From Lachnospiraceae bacterium (GTDB lineage Bacteria > Bacillota > Clostridia > Lachnospirales > Lachnospiraceae): a stretch of DNA of 64,000 bases. This document shows, piece after piece, positions 1 to 8,146 of this stretch. A program made the position numbers and the translations under genes. The stretch lies in the NCBI GenBank assembly GCA_900759665.1, contig CAAEWE010000025.1, positions 18,180 to 82,179 on the forward strand. The letters run 5' to 3'. Under the pieces are notes generated by a model. It ran no database searches and had not been told where the DNA came from. It saw nothing but the letters and a program-made list of their open reading frames with translations. Position 1 is the stretch's first letter. Every line of letters begins with the position of its first letter.

Positions 1-99
1 CATGTGGGATTTCATAATCTGAACTATTTCTGCAAAGAGTTCAAACGATACACAGGTTCCACACCGACGAATTACCGGAATACGTCCAGAGAATCCTAG
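1..99 (+). CDS. AraC-family regulator, C-terminal end (partial)
   Basis: Only the last 32 codons lie in the window, in frame 1 with a TAG stop at 97-99. They read HVGFHNLNYFCKEFKRYTGS and then PTNYR, which is the second helix-turn-helix of the AraC/XylS DNA-binding domain (GF.....F...FK...G.TP..YR). The sensor domain and gene start are off the left edge, so the ligand and target cannot be told. It converges on cstA. Confidence 0.85.
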   Translation, partial: HVGFHNLNYFCKEFKRYTGSTPTNYRNTSRES

Positions 100-176
100 A
101 ACGGCAGTATTTCCTTACCGGCAGCAAATACGGACAATGCAAAACAACTGATGCATGACATTTCACAAAAATCAGT

Positions 177-1865
177 TTACTCTGCTGCATCCTGCTTTGA
201 ATGAATCTCACTAAGCTTTCTAAAACAGCTGAATGCCACAAGGACACCAAGTACCATTAACAGGATCGCTACGATAAGCTGAAGACCATCTACCAGGAAG
301 GTTGCCTGACCGGCAGAGATATTGGCTACCAGAGCAATGGTCTTCTGAACCAGTGCGGTAAAGGTAACGGCAAGCATTACAAACATTGGAACATAAAGTG
401 TCCAGCCTGTTCTTCCTGTCGTCTTTAAGAATACGGAAAGTGCGATCAGTACCAGTGCGGCAAGAAGCTGGTTTGCAGAACCAAACAGCGGCCATACGTT
501 GTTGTAACCACCCAGTGTCAGCAGATAACCAAAGAATAATGTTACAACTGTTGCAAAATATTTATTGGTCAGAACCTTCTGTGCCGGAGTCATCTTTGCG
601 GTATCTGTAGTATCTCCAAGGAACAGCTCCTGGAAGGACATTCTACCGATACGGGCAACAGAGTCCAGAGAAGTCAGTGCCAGAGCAGAGACACACATTG
701 TCATAAATACAGTTGCAAGCTGTACCGGTACTCCCATTTTCTCAAGGAAACCTGCAACACCGGCGGAGAAAATTGCAAATGGTGTACCATCCGGCTTTGT
801 ACCATTGACAGCAACAGCACCTACAACAACCAGGGCTACAACACCCAGAAGAGATTCCACGATCATGGCACCATAACCGATCATTGGCATATCCTTTTCA
901 TTGCTGACTGTCTTTGATGATGTACCGGAAGAAACAAGGCTGTGGAAACCGGATACTGCACCACAGGCGATGGTTACAAACAGTGTTGGGAAAAGACTGC
1001 TCCCGCCAACATTAAATCCATTGTATGCATTCAGCTTCATGGTTGGATGTGCAAAAAGGACACCAACAACTGCACCGATGATCATACCTAACAGCATAAA
1101 GGTTGTCATGTAATCTCTAGGCTGCATCAGGAGCCACATTGGCATAACAGATGCTAAGAACAGATAAATCATGATGATATAGATCCATGCTGACTTTGTC
1201 TGATAGATTGGAAGATGCATACCAATTGCAAACATAACAACCAGAAGGGCGATCGCTACGATTGCTTTCACAACCTCGTTCATCTTTCCAACCTTTTTCT
1301 GGATCAGTCCAAATACGACTGCCACCAGAATAAACAGCATAGAAATAGAAGCGGCTGCAGAGTTTGCATAAGCAACGGAGCTGTCTTCCAGTCCCTTACC
1401 AACGAAGGTACCTGCAACCATATCGGTAAATGCTGCGATGACCAGCAGAGTGAATAACCAGCAGAACAGCATAAACAGCTTTCTACCTGCCTTACCAATA
1501 TATTTCTCAATGATCATACCCATGGACTTTCCTTCATTCTTAACGGAAGCGTACAGAGAACCGAAATCCTGAACAGCTCCGAAGAAAAGACCGCCGATGA
1601 TCAGCCACAACAAAACCGGCACCCATCCAAACACGGATGCAAGAATTGGTCCCGTGACAGGGCCCGCTCCGGCAATGGATGAAAACTGATGGGAAAATAC
1701 GGTAAATTTAGAAGATGGTACATAATCCTCTCCATCCTCGAACTGATAAGCCGGCGTCTTTGCCTTCTCGTCCAGCCCCCATTTTCTGGCAAGCCATCTT
1801 CCATAGAAAAGATAACCCGCACCAAGAGCAACAATACTGATCAATACGATTACTAATCCATTCAT
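177..1865 (-). CDS. cstA: CstA-family transporter (carbon starvation protein)
   Basis: A 562-residue polytopic membrane protein of the CstA family, whose characterised members import peptides or pyruvate under carbon limitation. The family block GAGPVTGPILASVFGW sits near residues 66-81, after a first helix at residues 3-20, and many further hydrophobic segments follow. The length fits the shorter CstA/YjiY group rather than the roughly 700-residue E. coli CstA. The start is backed by AAAGGAGG placed 7-8 bases before the ATG. The gene stands alone behind a T-box leader (1948-2245) and its own promoter, so expression should rise when a particular tRNA is uncharged. That favours an amino-acid or peptide substrate, but the substrate itself is inference. 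Confidence 0.93.
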   Translation of the reverse strand: MNGLVIVLISIVALGAGYLFYGRWLARKWGLDEKAKTPAYQFEDGEDYVPSSKFTVFSHQFSSIAGAGPVTGPILASVFGWVPVLLWLIIGGLFFGAVQDFGSLYASVKNEGKSMGMIIEKYIGKAGRKLFMLFCWLFTLLVIAAFTDMVAGTFVGKGLEDSSVAYANSAAASISMLFILVAVVFGLIQKKVGKMNEVVKAIVAIALLVVMFAIGMHLPIYQTKSAWIYIIMIYLFLASVMPMWLLMQPRDYMTTFMLLGMIIGAVVGVLFAHPTMKLNAYNGFNVGGSSLFPTLFVTIACGAVSGFHSLVSSGTSSKTVSNEKDMPMIGYGAMIVESLLGVVALVVVGAVAVNGTKPDGTPFAIFSAGVAGFLEKMGVPVQLATVFMTMCVSALALTSLDSVARIGRMSFQELFLGDTTDTAKMTPAQKVLTNKYFATVVTLFFGYLLTLGGYNNVWPLFGSANQLLAALVLIALSVFLKTTGRTGWTLYVPMFVMLAVTFTALVQKTIALVANISAGQATFLVDGLQLIVAILLMVLGVLVAFSCFRKLSEIHSKQDAAE

Positions 1866-1947
1866 TTGAATTCCTCCTTTGATGTGTTCCTGTGCTGTCT
1901 GGCCACGAAATATTTTAATTTAGAGTTAATATTCCGTTTTCTCAAAA

Positions 1948-2245
1948 TTAAAAAAGCTTCCGTCCCAAACAAAATGCTTCTAACATTTTATTTAAAGACG
2001 AAAGCTGATATTCTTCCGCGGTACCACTTTATTTGCCGCTTTATGCGGCCTCTCTGCCTTATCCCTCAGCGTATCAGTCAATGATATGCCCTCAATAAGC
2101 TTCTCTATAACGGGAGAATCCCGGTGACACCTACTGTCGCAAATCGCTCTGCCATTTCAGTGCACTTCTCACAGAGGATAGCTCTCTTATCTGCATACTG
2201 TCTCACACCTGCCGACAGCTCTCTGCAATGCGTTCCGATCAAGAA
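1948..2245 (-). promoter_or_regulatory. T-box leader of cstA
   Basis: On the minus strand the leader has a long Stem I (about 2245 to 2100) with the AGAGAGCTG and GTGTGAGACAGTA type loop sequences of T-boxes. It then has the antiterminator sequence AAAGTGGTACCGCGG (complement of 2016-2030), close to the T-box consensus AGGGTGGNACCGCG. A terminator follows, formed by AGCTTTCGTC pairing with GACGGAAGCT and followed by a T run (1948-2008). Upstream of the Stem I closing sequence CCGTTA the bases are GGGATTCTC, so the specifier could be TTC (Phe), TCT (Ser) or CTC (Leu). I cannot decide between them without folding and aligning the leader. Confidence 0.9.
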
Positions 2246-2286
2246 AACCCTGTTCTGTTCATCGAATTTGTTTTTGTTCGAGAAAA

Positions 2287-2315
2287 AAGATACCACTTTG
2301 TTTTTTGCTTGTCAA
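2287..2315 (-). promoter_or_regulatory. Promoter of the T-box/cstA transcript
   Basis: Sigma-A type promoter read on the minus strand: -35 TTGACA at 2310-2315, a 17-base spacer, and -10 TATCTT at 2287-2292. It lies about 45 bases upstream of the T-box Stem I. Confidence 0.8.
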
Positions 2316-2391
2316 TAGTTTTTTTAATTCTAAAGGTGAAATTTATTCATGTTTCTTTGCTAATGATGGAATATCAATCTTCTAACCTGAT

Positions 2392-3798
2392 TTATTCCTT
2401 GCCGTCCCAGCAGTAAGTACAAAGCTTGCAGCGGTCAATTTCCACTGCATCCAGCATATCATCCAGACGGTTAAAGCGAAGTGATGTAAAGTTGAGTTCC
2501 TTGCGGATCTCCTCGACCATCTGCTCATACTTCGGAGACTCCGGATCGGTATATTCCTGCAGGATCTCGTCTGTCACCTCGGTACCTTCCAGTCTCTCGA
2601 TCACACGTCTGGTGATGAGATCCATCTCCGAAGAGGAACGTGAAAAATTCAGATATTTGCAGCCATATACCAGTGGCGGACATGCCGGACGGATATGTAC
2701 TTCCTTTGCTCCACTCTGATACAGAAACTCTGTCGTCTCACGAAGCTGCGTACCACGGACAATGGAATCATCGATCAGCAGCAGACTTTTGTCCTTGATC
2801 AGATCCTGTACTGCTAACAGCTTCATCTTGGCGATCAGATTACGACGGCTCTGGATCGTTGGCATAAAGGAACGTGGCCAGGTCGGTGTATACTTGATAA
2901 ACGGTCTGGAAAACGGAATCCCGGAGGCATTGGCATAACCGATGGCATGTGCTACACCGGAGTCCGGAACACCCGCAACAATATCCGGCTTTACATGATC
3001 TCTGGCTGCCATTTTGGCTCCACAGTTGTAACGCATCCGCTCAACACTGATCCCCTCATAGGAGCTTGCCGGATAGCCGTAATATACCCAGAGGAAGGTA
3101 CAGATCTTCATCTCCTTGCCGGGATGTACCAAAGTCAGACACTGCTCCGATGTAATAATATCAATCTCTCCCGGTCCCAGCTCCTTATAATCCTCATATC
3201 CTAGATTTTTGTAAGCAAAGCTCTCAAAGGTTGCACAAAAACCCTGCTCGTTCTTTCCGATCACGATCGGTGTTCTGCCGTATTTATCTCTGGCCGCATA
3301 AATACCTGCCGGAGTCATCAGCAAAAGAGACAGGGAACCATCTACCTGCTCCAACGCATACTGAATGCCCTCGATCAGATTTTCCTTCTGGTTGATCAGT
3401 GCCGCCACAAGCTCTGTCGCATTGATATCTCCGCCACTCATCTCCAGAAAATGAGCCTGCCCCTGCTCAAACAGCTTCTGTGTCAGCTCATTCTGATTGT
3501 TGATCTTGCTGACTGTGGTAATGGCATAGGTACCATGATGGGAACGAATGATCAGCGGCTGCGGCTCAAAATCCGAAATACAGCCAATGCCCATGTCTCC
3601 CTTCATTTCCTGCACATCCTTATCAAACTTTGTCCGGAACGGTGCATTCTCGATATTGTGGATCGAACGGTTAAAGGTACCATCCTTATATACCGCCATT
3701 CCTCCTCGTCTCGTTCCCAGATGGGAATGATAGTCAATTCCAAAAAAAAGATCAAATACGCAGTCCTGCTTTGACGCTACTCCAAAAAATCCGCCCAT
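2392..3798 (-). CDS. PurF-like amidophosphoribosyltransferase paralogue lacking the N-terminal Cys
   Basis: A 468-residue protein with an N-terminal class II glutamine amidotransferase (Ntn) fold (about 1-230) and a C-terminal type I phosphoribosyltransferase domain (about 240-400). The PRPP-binding loop LLIDDSIVRGTQ, the PurF-like blocks VAGVPDSGVAHAIGYA and RPACPPLVYG, and a C-terminal CKLCTYCWDG are all present. In true PurF the mature protein begins with Cys after Met (MCG) and that Cys hydrolyses glutamine. Here it begins MGGFFGV, so glutaminase activity is doubtful. I start it at the ATG at 3798, which has AGAGGAGA just upstream. An in-frame GTG at 3819 has no usable spacing. No other purine genes are adjacent. 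It may use free ammonia, or have a different role. Confidence 0.85.
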   Translation of the reverse strand: MGGFFGVASKQDCVFDLFFGIDYHSHLGTRRGGMAVYKDGTFNRSIHNIENAPFRTKFDKDVQEMKGDMGIGCISDFEPQPLIIRSHHGTYAITTVSKINNQNELTQKLFEQGQAHFLEMSGGDINATELVAALINQKENLIEGIQYALEQVDGSLSLLLMTPAGIYAARDKYGRTPIVIGKNEQGFCATFESFAYKNLGYEDYKELGPGEIDIITSEQCLTLVHPGKEMKICTFLWVYYGYPASSYEGISVERMRYNCGAKMAARDHVKPDIVAGVPDSGVAHAIGYANASGIPFSRPFIKYTPTWPRSFMPTIQSRRNLIAKMKLLAVQDLIKDKSLLLIDDSIVRGTQLRETTEFLYQSGAKEVHIRPACPPLVYGCKYLNFSRSSSEMDLITRRVIERLEGTEVTDEILQEYTDPESPKYEQMVEEIRKELNFTSLRFNRLDDMLDAVEIDRCKLCTYCWDGKE

Positions 3799-3901
3799 GT
3801 CTCTCCTCTTTCCGTGCACTCCTTCGTATAATGCCGACCCATATCTTTACGTATGATTTCCGCTCGTAAAGTGAGTCGTTTTCATTTTATTTTTCTGTCC
3901 A

Positions 3902-3920
3902 CATTCGGTGCACCGGAATG
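3902..3920. promoter_or_regulatory. Imperfect palindrome in a divergent intergenic region
   Basis: The sequence CATTCGGTGCACCGGAATG is almost self-complementary around GGTGCACC. It sits between the divergent PurF-like gene (3798) and the YitT-like gene (4081), about 65 bases upstream of the latter's promoter. It could bind a dimeric regulator, but no protein can be assigned. The rest of this roughly 280-base gap holds only the rightward promoter. Confidence 0.3.
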
Positions 3921-3985
3921 CAGACATTTTCACGTTTTCCAGTTACTTACAAGTCTGTTTATTATTTTACCAAAACAAAGAAATG

Positions 3986-4014
3986 TTTTCAACAGGAACC
4001 ATATGGGTTATAAT
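3986..4014 (+). promoter_or_regulatory. Promoter of the YitT-family gene
   Basis: -35 TTTTCA at 3986-3991, a 17-base spacer, and a perfect -10 TATAAT at 4009-4014, about 70 bases before the chosen start. Confidence 0.6.
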
Positions 4015-4080
4015 GGATCTATAACGCACAAACATATTTCTTATCAACAGGGAGATCCCCGGAACAAGGAGGAGATGTCT

Positions 4081-4959
4081 ATGAAACAGAACCAAAAAGA
4101 TTTTTGGGGTAAATTAACAATGGCAGTTGCCGGAATGCTGGTCTTTTCCGCCGGCATTAATTTCTTTATCGTTCCGGCAGACCTGTACAACGGCGGAATG
4201 CTTGGCATCAGCCAGCTGATCCGTACTCTTCTGGTAAAATATCTTCACGTATTTTCCGGCTCCACCGATATTGCCGGCATCATCAATATGCTGCTCAATA
4301 TCCCGCTCTGCTTTATTGCCTGGTATTACGTGAGCAGGTCTTTTTTTGTCCGCACCCTGATCTGTGTCATCAGCCAGACGATCTTCCTGAGTTTTCTGCC
4401 GATCCCCTCCACCCCATTAGTGGGAGATACCCTGACAGCCAGTATGATCGGCGGCATCATTGCCGGCTCCGGTATCGGCATTGCTCTGCGTGCAGGCGGC
4501 TCCAGCGGCGGCCTTGATATTATCGGAATGTACTTTACAAAACATTTTAAAAATTTTAGTGTGGGACGTATTTCTCTTTGTGTCAACGCTGTCATTTATG
4601 CAATCTGTGCTGTCCTGTTTGGCGTACAGACCGCCATTTACTGTATTATTTACTCGGCAGTCAGCACGCTTATGACCGACAAAGCCCACACCCAGAATAT
4701 TAATACCGAAGTTCTGATCTTTACCAAAAATAATCCGGTAAAGATTATGGACTATATTGTAAATGCTTTTAACCGGGATGCGACCTGGTGGGAAGCAAGA
4801 GGCGGCTATACCGAGGGCAAGACTTTCATGGTGATGGCAATCCTGTCCAAATACGAATGTGCCCATCTGCGCCGGGAACTGCGCCAGATTGACGAACACG
4901 CATTTATCGTAGAAAAGGACGGCATTGGTATCGGCGGAAAATACGAAAAACATCTATAA
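4081..4959 (+). CDS. YitT-family (DUF161/DUF2179) membrane protein
   Basis: A 292-residue protein with about five or six hydrophobic segments up to residue 190 and a soluble C-terminal DUF2179-like tail of about 80 residues (TEVLIFTKN.., AILSKYECAHLRRELRQID). This is the usual YitT/YpjC layout. The segment FFIVPADLYNGGMLGISQLI near residue 29 is typical of the family. The function of YitT proteins is not established. The start at 4081 has AAGGAGGAG at about 8 bases spacing; an ATG two codons earlier is too close to the same site, and longer in-frame extensions lack a ribosome binding site. A CDF-like transporter follows 45 bases downstream and may be co-transcribed. Confidence 0.85.
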   Translation: MKQNQKDFWGKLTMAVAGMLVFSAGINFFIVPADLYNGGMLGISQLIRTLLVKYLHVFSGSTDIAGIINMLLNIPLCFIAWYYVSRSFFVRTLICVISQTIFLSFLPIPSTPLVGDTLTASMIGGIIAGSGIGIALRAGGSSGGLDIIGMYFTKHFKNFSVGRISLCVNAVIYAICAVLFGVQTAIYCIIYSAVSTLMTDKAHTQNINTEVLIFTKNNPVKIMDYIVNAFNRDATWWEARGGYTEGKTFMVMAILSKYECAHLRRELRQIDEHAFIVEKDGIGIGGKYEKHL

Positions 4960-5004
4960 AAGAAAAAACATAAAAATAAAACACAGATCAAAATAAAGAA
5001 AAAC

Positions 5005-5928
5005 ATGCGAGAGGCTGGTAAAAAAGTGAAAAACGAAAGTAAAATGAAAAACGAAAAAAGGATCATGAATATTTCTCTGATCGGCAGTATCCTGTTTATG
5101 CTGTCCGAGGGAATCATGGCATATCTGACGAAATCCCATTCCCTGTTGATGGACTGTATCTTTGATGTGACAGATCTGATCATGATCGGTCCTTTTCTGC
5201 TGCTGGTTCCTCTTCTCTACAAGCCCGTCACCGAAAAAAGACCTTACGGATTTTCCCAGGTCGAATCTCTTTTTGTGGTCATTAAATACAGCGTCCTGCT
5301 GGCAATCACTGTCCGGCTGGTCTGGGATAATGTTCTCGCCATCCTGCATGGCGGTCGTCAGGTGGATGGCGGCCGGATTGCTTTTTTTGAGCTCGCAGTC
5401 TGTCTGGGCTGCCTGATCATTTATCTGCTGCTTCACTATTTCAGCCGGCGGTATGCTTCCCTGACGATCAAAGCGGAAATATATATCTGGAAGCTGGATG
5501 TGATCTCCAGTCTCGGTGTTTCTATCGCCTTTTTTGTGCAGATGATCCTTCATCGCACAAACTATGCCCGGCTTGCCGCATATATTGACCCGGCCGTTGC
5601 CATAGTTATGGCATGTCTGCTTCTGGTGGAACCGGTCAAAATGATCATCTCCAATCTCAAAAGTCTGGTGTTATTTGCACCGGAGGAGGAAATTATGGAC
5701 ATGATCCGCCATGTGGCAGAGCATCATATGGATAAAGTTCATTATGACATTGAATTTCTTGATGTGATCCAGACCGGCCGCAAAACCTGGGTGGAGATCT
5801 ATTTGACAAGCCACAATAATTTGATCAACACAAAGATCCTTCTGCAGCTTCGCAATGAGATCCGGGAGGAGTTAAAGAAGTCCTTTGATCAGGTCTATGT
5901 GGAGCTGATCCCAAGTCTGCCGGATTGA
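5005..5928 (+). CDS. Divergent cation diffusion facilitator (CDF) family transporter
   Basis: A 307-residue protein with about six transmembrane helices between residues 22 and 215 and a C-terminal cytoplasmic domain (about 225-307) typical of CDF metal effluxers. In helix 2 the motif LLMDCIFDVTD keeps acidic residues where zinc CDFs have (H/D)xxxD. In helix 5, YIWKLDVISSLG keeps the Asp but has Ile instead of the usual His four residues earlier. The metal site is therefore unlike zinc CDFs and metal specificity cannot be predicted. The start is uncertain: ATGs at 5005, 5044 and 5065 are all in frame in an A-rich stretch with weak ribosome binding sites. Confidence 0.75.
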   Translation: MREAGKKVKNESKMKNEKRIMNISLIGSILFMLSEGIMAYLTKSHSLLMDCIFDVTDLIMIGPFLLLVPLLYKPVTEKRPYGFSQVESLFVVIKYSVLLAITVRLVWDNVLAILHGGRQVDGGRIAFFELAVCLGCLIIYLLLHYFSRRYASLTIKAEIYIWKLDVISSLGVSIAFFVQMILHRTNYARLAAYIDPAVAIVMACLLLVEPVKMIISNLKSLVLFAPEEEIMDMIRHVAEHHMDKVHYDIEFLDVIQTGRKTWVEIYLTSHNNLINTKILLQLRNEIREELKKSFDQVYVELIPSLPD

Positions 5929-5962
5929 TGGAATATAATCTGCTATTGTGTTATGTTCCGGT

Positions 5963-6595
5963 TTACTTTTCCTGATAGCCATATTGATTGAGATCGACTT
6001 TTCCATTTACCACCCGGATACCGTCTGCTTCCAGACGTTTCTCCTGTTCATCTGCCCCGCCAAATGCGAAAGCTCCTGATAATTCTCCCTTGGCATTAAC
6101 CACCCGGTAGCATGGAATCCCTGCCGGATCAGGATTATGATGCAGCGCATTTCCCACGGCACGACACATTCTCGGATTGCCCGCCATGGCTGCCACCTGA
6201 CTGTATGTTGCTACCTTTCCCCTTGGTATCCGTTTTACCGCCTCATAGATCCGTTTAGAGGGACTGTCTGACACCAGATCATAACTTTCCCGAATCATCC
6301 GTTTGATGTCCCGATCCGGAATGCTCCCATCCAGTATGATCGTGTTCCAATGCTCCTTATTCTGATGCCAGCCCGGAATCACTGCATCATATGCACTTCT
6401 CCAGAAATCTCTCCATTCCGGATCTGTCTTTACATTCAGGTTAATATATCCCTCCCTCTCATACGTCCATAAAAAAACTTTTTTACTTTCCTTTACCCGG
6501 ACAAGCTGCCAGTTATCATCATGAAAAGGTGCATTCTGATAAGTATTTGGCAGGGATAATCCATATTTCAATGCTTCTTCTCTTGTTTTCATCAC
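5963..6595 (-). CDS. MmcQ/YjbR domain fused to an MGMT-type alkyltransferase domain
   Basis: A 210-residue fusion. Residues 1-108 are an MmcQ/YjbR-like DNA-binding-fold domain (W..V......FLWTYEREGYINLNVK, then GWHQNKEHWNTIIL). Residues 113-200 match the methylated-DNA-protein cysteine methyltransferase catalytic domain: KRIPRGKVATYSQVA, RAVGNAL (arginine finger R145) and IPCYRV. The acceptor Cys (C162) is kept but the usual PCHR is PCYR (Y163), so the His of the Cys-His-Glu network is missing. It may be a repair protein with lower reactivity, or an ATL-like lesion sensor. The ribosome binding site is weak, and Met1 or Met2 could be the start. Confidence 0.85.
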   Translation of the reverse strand: MMKTREEALKYGLSLPNTYQNAPFHDDNWQLVRVKESKKVFLWTYEREGYINLNVKTDPEWRDFWRSAYDAVIPGWHQNKEHWNTIILDGSIPDRDIKRMIRESYDLVSDSPSKRIYEAVKRIPRGKVATYSQVAAMAGNPRMCRAVGNALHHNPDPAGIPCYRVVNAKGELSGAFAFGGADEQEKRLEADGIRVVNGKVDLNQYGYQEK

Positions 6596-6653
6596 ACGAA
6601 CCTCACTTCAATATTTATAGCTTTACAAATATAGCATTTTTTTATTGATCTGT

Positions 6654-7862
6654 TCAACATTCCAGCTGCTGTGCCGTATAAATAGACCGGTTTCCATTCA
6701 CAAGATATGCCACGGTGCACACCAAGCCAAACGCCAATGCATTGTCCGTTCCAAACACTTCCAGACCGATCAGCACCGGTGCTATCAGCGTATTGGTTGC
6801 ACTGCCAAAAACGGCCGCATATCCCAATGCAGCACATACCTCCGGCGGCAGCCCAAAAACTTCCCCAACAATTACGCCAAGCGAAGCTCCAATGGAAAAA
6901 AGCGGGGTCACCTCGCCTCCCTGAAATCCAATGGAAAGTGTCAAAATTGTCAATAACATTTTAAGCAGCCAGTCATATGCAAAGATTGTCTGCCCTCCAA
7001 ATGCGGCTGCGATCAGATTAGTGCCAAGACCACTGTATCGCCCCTGATAAAGAAGGGTTAAAATAATCGCCAGAGGAATTGACACAAGTCCGATCCGCAC
7101 ATATGGATTTTCAAAAAAATGGCTCATTTTCTCTTTGGCATACTTTAATGATACGGCAAAAAATCGTCCTGTCAATCCAAAGATCACACCGAAAAGAATT
7201 ACTAAAGCAAGTCCACGGGGATGCGACATATTTAAGGCGGATCGAATCGGCACGGCAAACTTCGCAAGCCCCAGAAAATGTGAGGTATAAGAAGCGGTAT
7301 AGGCTGCCACCAGAGAATTCAGAAGTGCTCCATATTCCATTTTGCCTGCCGTGATCACTTCTATTGCAAAAAAGGCGGCTGCCAGAGGCGTCTGAAACAA
7401 ACCGCCAAAGCCTGCTGCCATACCGGTGATCAGCATTTTCTTTTTGTCACCGCATAACTGAAACCGCTGCTCGATCTGACTGGAAACAACAGCCCCGATC
7501 TGAACTGCCACACCTTCTCTGCCGGCACTTCCTCCAAACAGATGAGTGATCCATGTTCCCACCAGCACAAGAGGTGCTAACAACAACGGTATTTCTTTTC
7601 GCTTCCCCTGTCCCATTTCCAGGACAAGTGTCATCCCCTTTGTACTTATCTCACTGAAATGATGATACATCCATACGATCAGAAGTCCCGCTATCGGCAA
7701 AAACGGTATCAGGTATGTAAAATGCTCTGTCCTAAAATCCGAGATTGACAAAAGTCCCCTTCCAAATACGGCATCAATTGCTCCAACGATCACTCCGGTC
7801 AAAAGTGAGGCTGCTATGGAACGTATGATATTTTTCCCTGTTTGATATGCCCGTAACAACAT
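6654..7862 (-). CDS. CLC-family antiporter, probably fluoride/proton type (CLC-F)
   Basis: A 402-residue CLC channel/antiporter family membrane protein. The filter region reads HLFGGSAGREGVAVQIGA (about residues 108-125), with the gating glutamate of GREG at residue 116. GREG(V/T)AVQ, together with no recognisable GSGIP chloride motif, is what I recall for the fluoride-specific CLC-F clade rather than chloride CLCs. The leader carries a fluoride riboswitch (7922-7990), which independently points to fluoride export. I start it at the ATG at 7862 with CAGGAGGAATTAT upstream. The longer in-frame reading to 7934 runs into the riboswitch terminator and is not the start. Confidence 0.88.
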   Translation of the reverse strand: MLLRAYQTGKNIIRSIAASLLTGVIVGAIDAVFGRGLLSISDFRTEHFTYLIPFLPIAGLLIVWMYHHFSEISTKGMTLVLEMGQGKRKEIPLLLAPLVLVGTWITHLFGGSAGREGVAVQIGAVVSSQIEQRFQLCGDKKKMLITGMAAGFGGLFQTPLAAAFFAIEVITAGKMEYGALLNSLVAAYTASYTSHFLGLAKFAVPIRSALNMSHPRGLALVILFGVIFGLTGRFFAVSLKYAKEKMSHFFENPYVRIGLVSIPLAIILTLLYQGRYSGLGTNLIAAAFGGQTIFAYDWLLKMLLTILTLSIGFQGGEVTPLFSIGASLGVIVGEVFGLPPEVCAALGYAAVFGSATNTLIAPVLIGLEVFGTDNALAFGLVCTVAYLVNGNRSIYTAQQLEC

Positions 7863-7902
7863 ATAATTCCTCCTGTTTCCATGTGATTTTTCATACAAAA
7901 AA

Positions 7903-7939
7903 AGCCGGCAACCCCTGTAAAGCACAGAAGTCATCAGCT
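7903..7939 (-). terminator. Terminator of the fluoride riboswitch
   Basis: On the minus strand, AGCTGATGACTTCTG pairs with CAGGGGTTGCCGGCT (one mismatch, several G-U pairs) around a 7-base loop, followed by TTTTTTT (7897-7903). The 5' arm is the 3' part of the fluoride aptamer, so aptamer and terminator exclude each other. This is the expected transcription-control arrangement. Confidence 0.8.
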
Positions 7940-7990
7940 TATAAAGCGGTTTCGAATCAAATCGTGGGAGAACTTCATTCCCTTTTCTGC
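7922..7990 (-). promoter_or_regulatory. Fluoride riboswitch (crcB motif)
   Basis: On the minus strand the leader reads GGGAATGAAGTTCTCCC, then GAAACCGCTTTATAAG, then GCTGATGACTTCTG. These are the ordered conserved blocks of the fluoride (crcB) aptamer as I know it: GG.ATG..GTTC.CCC, AACCGC, and GCTGATGRCT.CT. The outer GCAGAA and TTCTGTGC ends pair. Fluoride binding should protect the 3' block from terminator pairing and switch on the downstream CLC gene. Confidence 0.88.
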
Positions 7991-7995
7991 ATCAA

Positions 7996-8024
7996 AGACT
8001 ACCATAGATTGAATGGTGTGTCAA
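7996..8024 (-). promoter_or_regulatory. Promoter of the fluoride riboswitch/CLC transcript
   Basis: -35 TTGACA at 8019-8024, a 17-base spacer, and -10 TAGTCT at 7996-8001 on the minus strand. Transcription would start just before the aptamer. Confidence 0.75.
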
Positions 8025-8053
8025 GAAAATGAAAAATCAAGTCACAAAAGGAC

Positions 8054-8082
8054 TTGACATTTTCCGCAAAACAGTTTACTAT
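8054..8082 (+). promoter_or_regulatory. Promoter of the AGCS symporter leader
   Basis: -35 TTGACA at 8054-8059, a 17-base spacer, and -10 TACTAT at 8077-8082 on the plus strand. It diverges from the fluoride-riboswitch promoter about 30 bases away. Confidence 0.7.
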
Positions 8083-8115
8083 ATGCATAATTTAATAAAT
8101 GTTTCATAATATTTA

Positions 8116-8146
8116 AGAGCGATGTGGTTCAAACGTCGCTCTTTTT
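8116..8146 (+). terminator. Intrinsic terminator in the leader of the AGCS gene
   Basis: AGAGCGATGT pairs with ACGTCGCTCT (one G-U) around a 7-base loop, followed by TTTTT. It lies between the promoter and the start codon, so it should attenuate the symporter unless it is overridden. The leader before it is only about 25-30 bases long, too short for a standard riboswitch aptamer. Confidence 0.7.

Noticed and set aside
4417..4953. 178-codon minus-strand frame
   Set aside because: It is the exact shadow of the YitT-family gene on the other strand; the protein has no family features.
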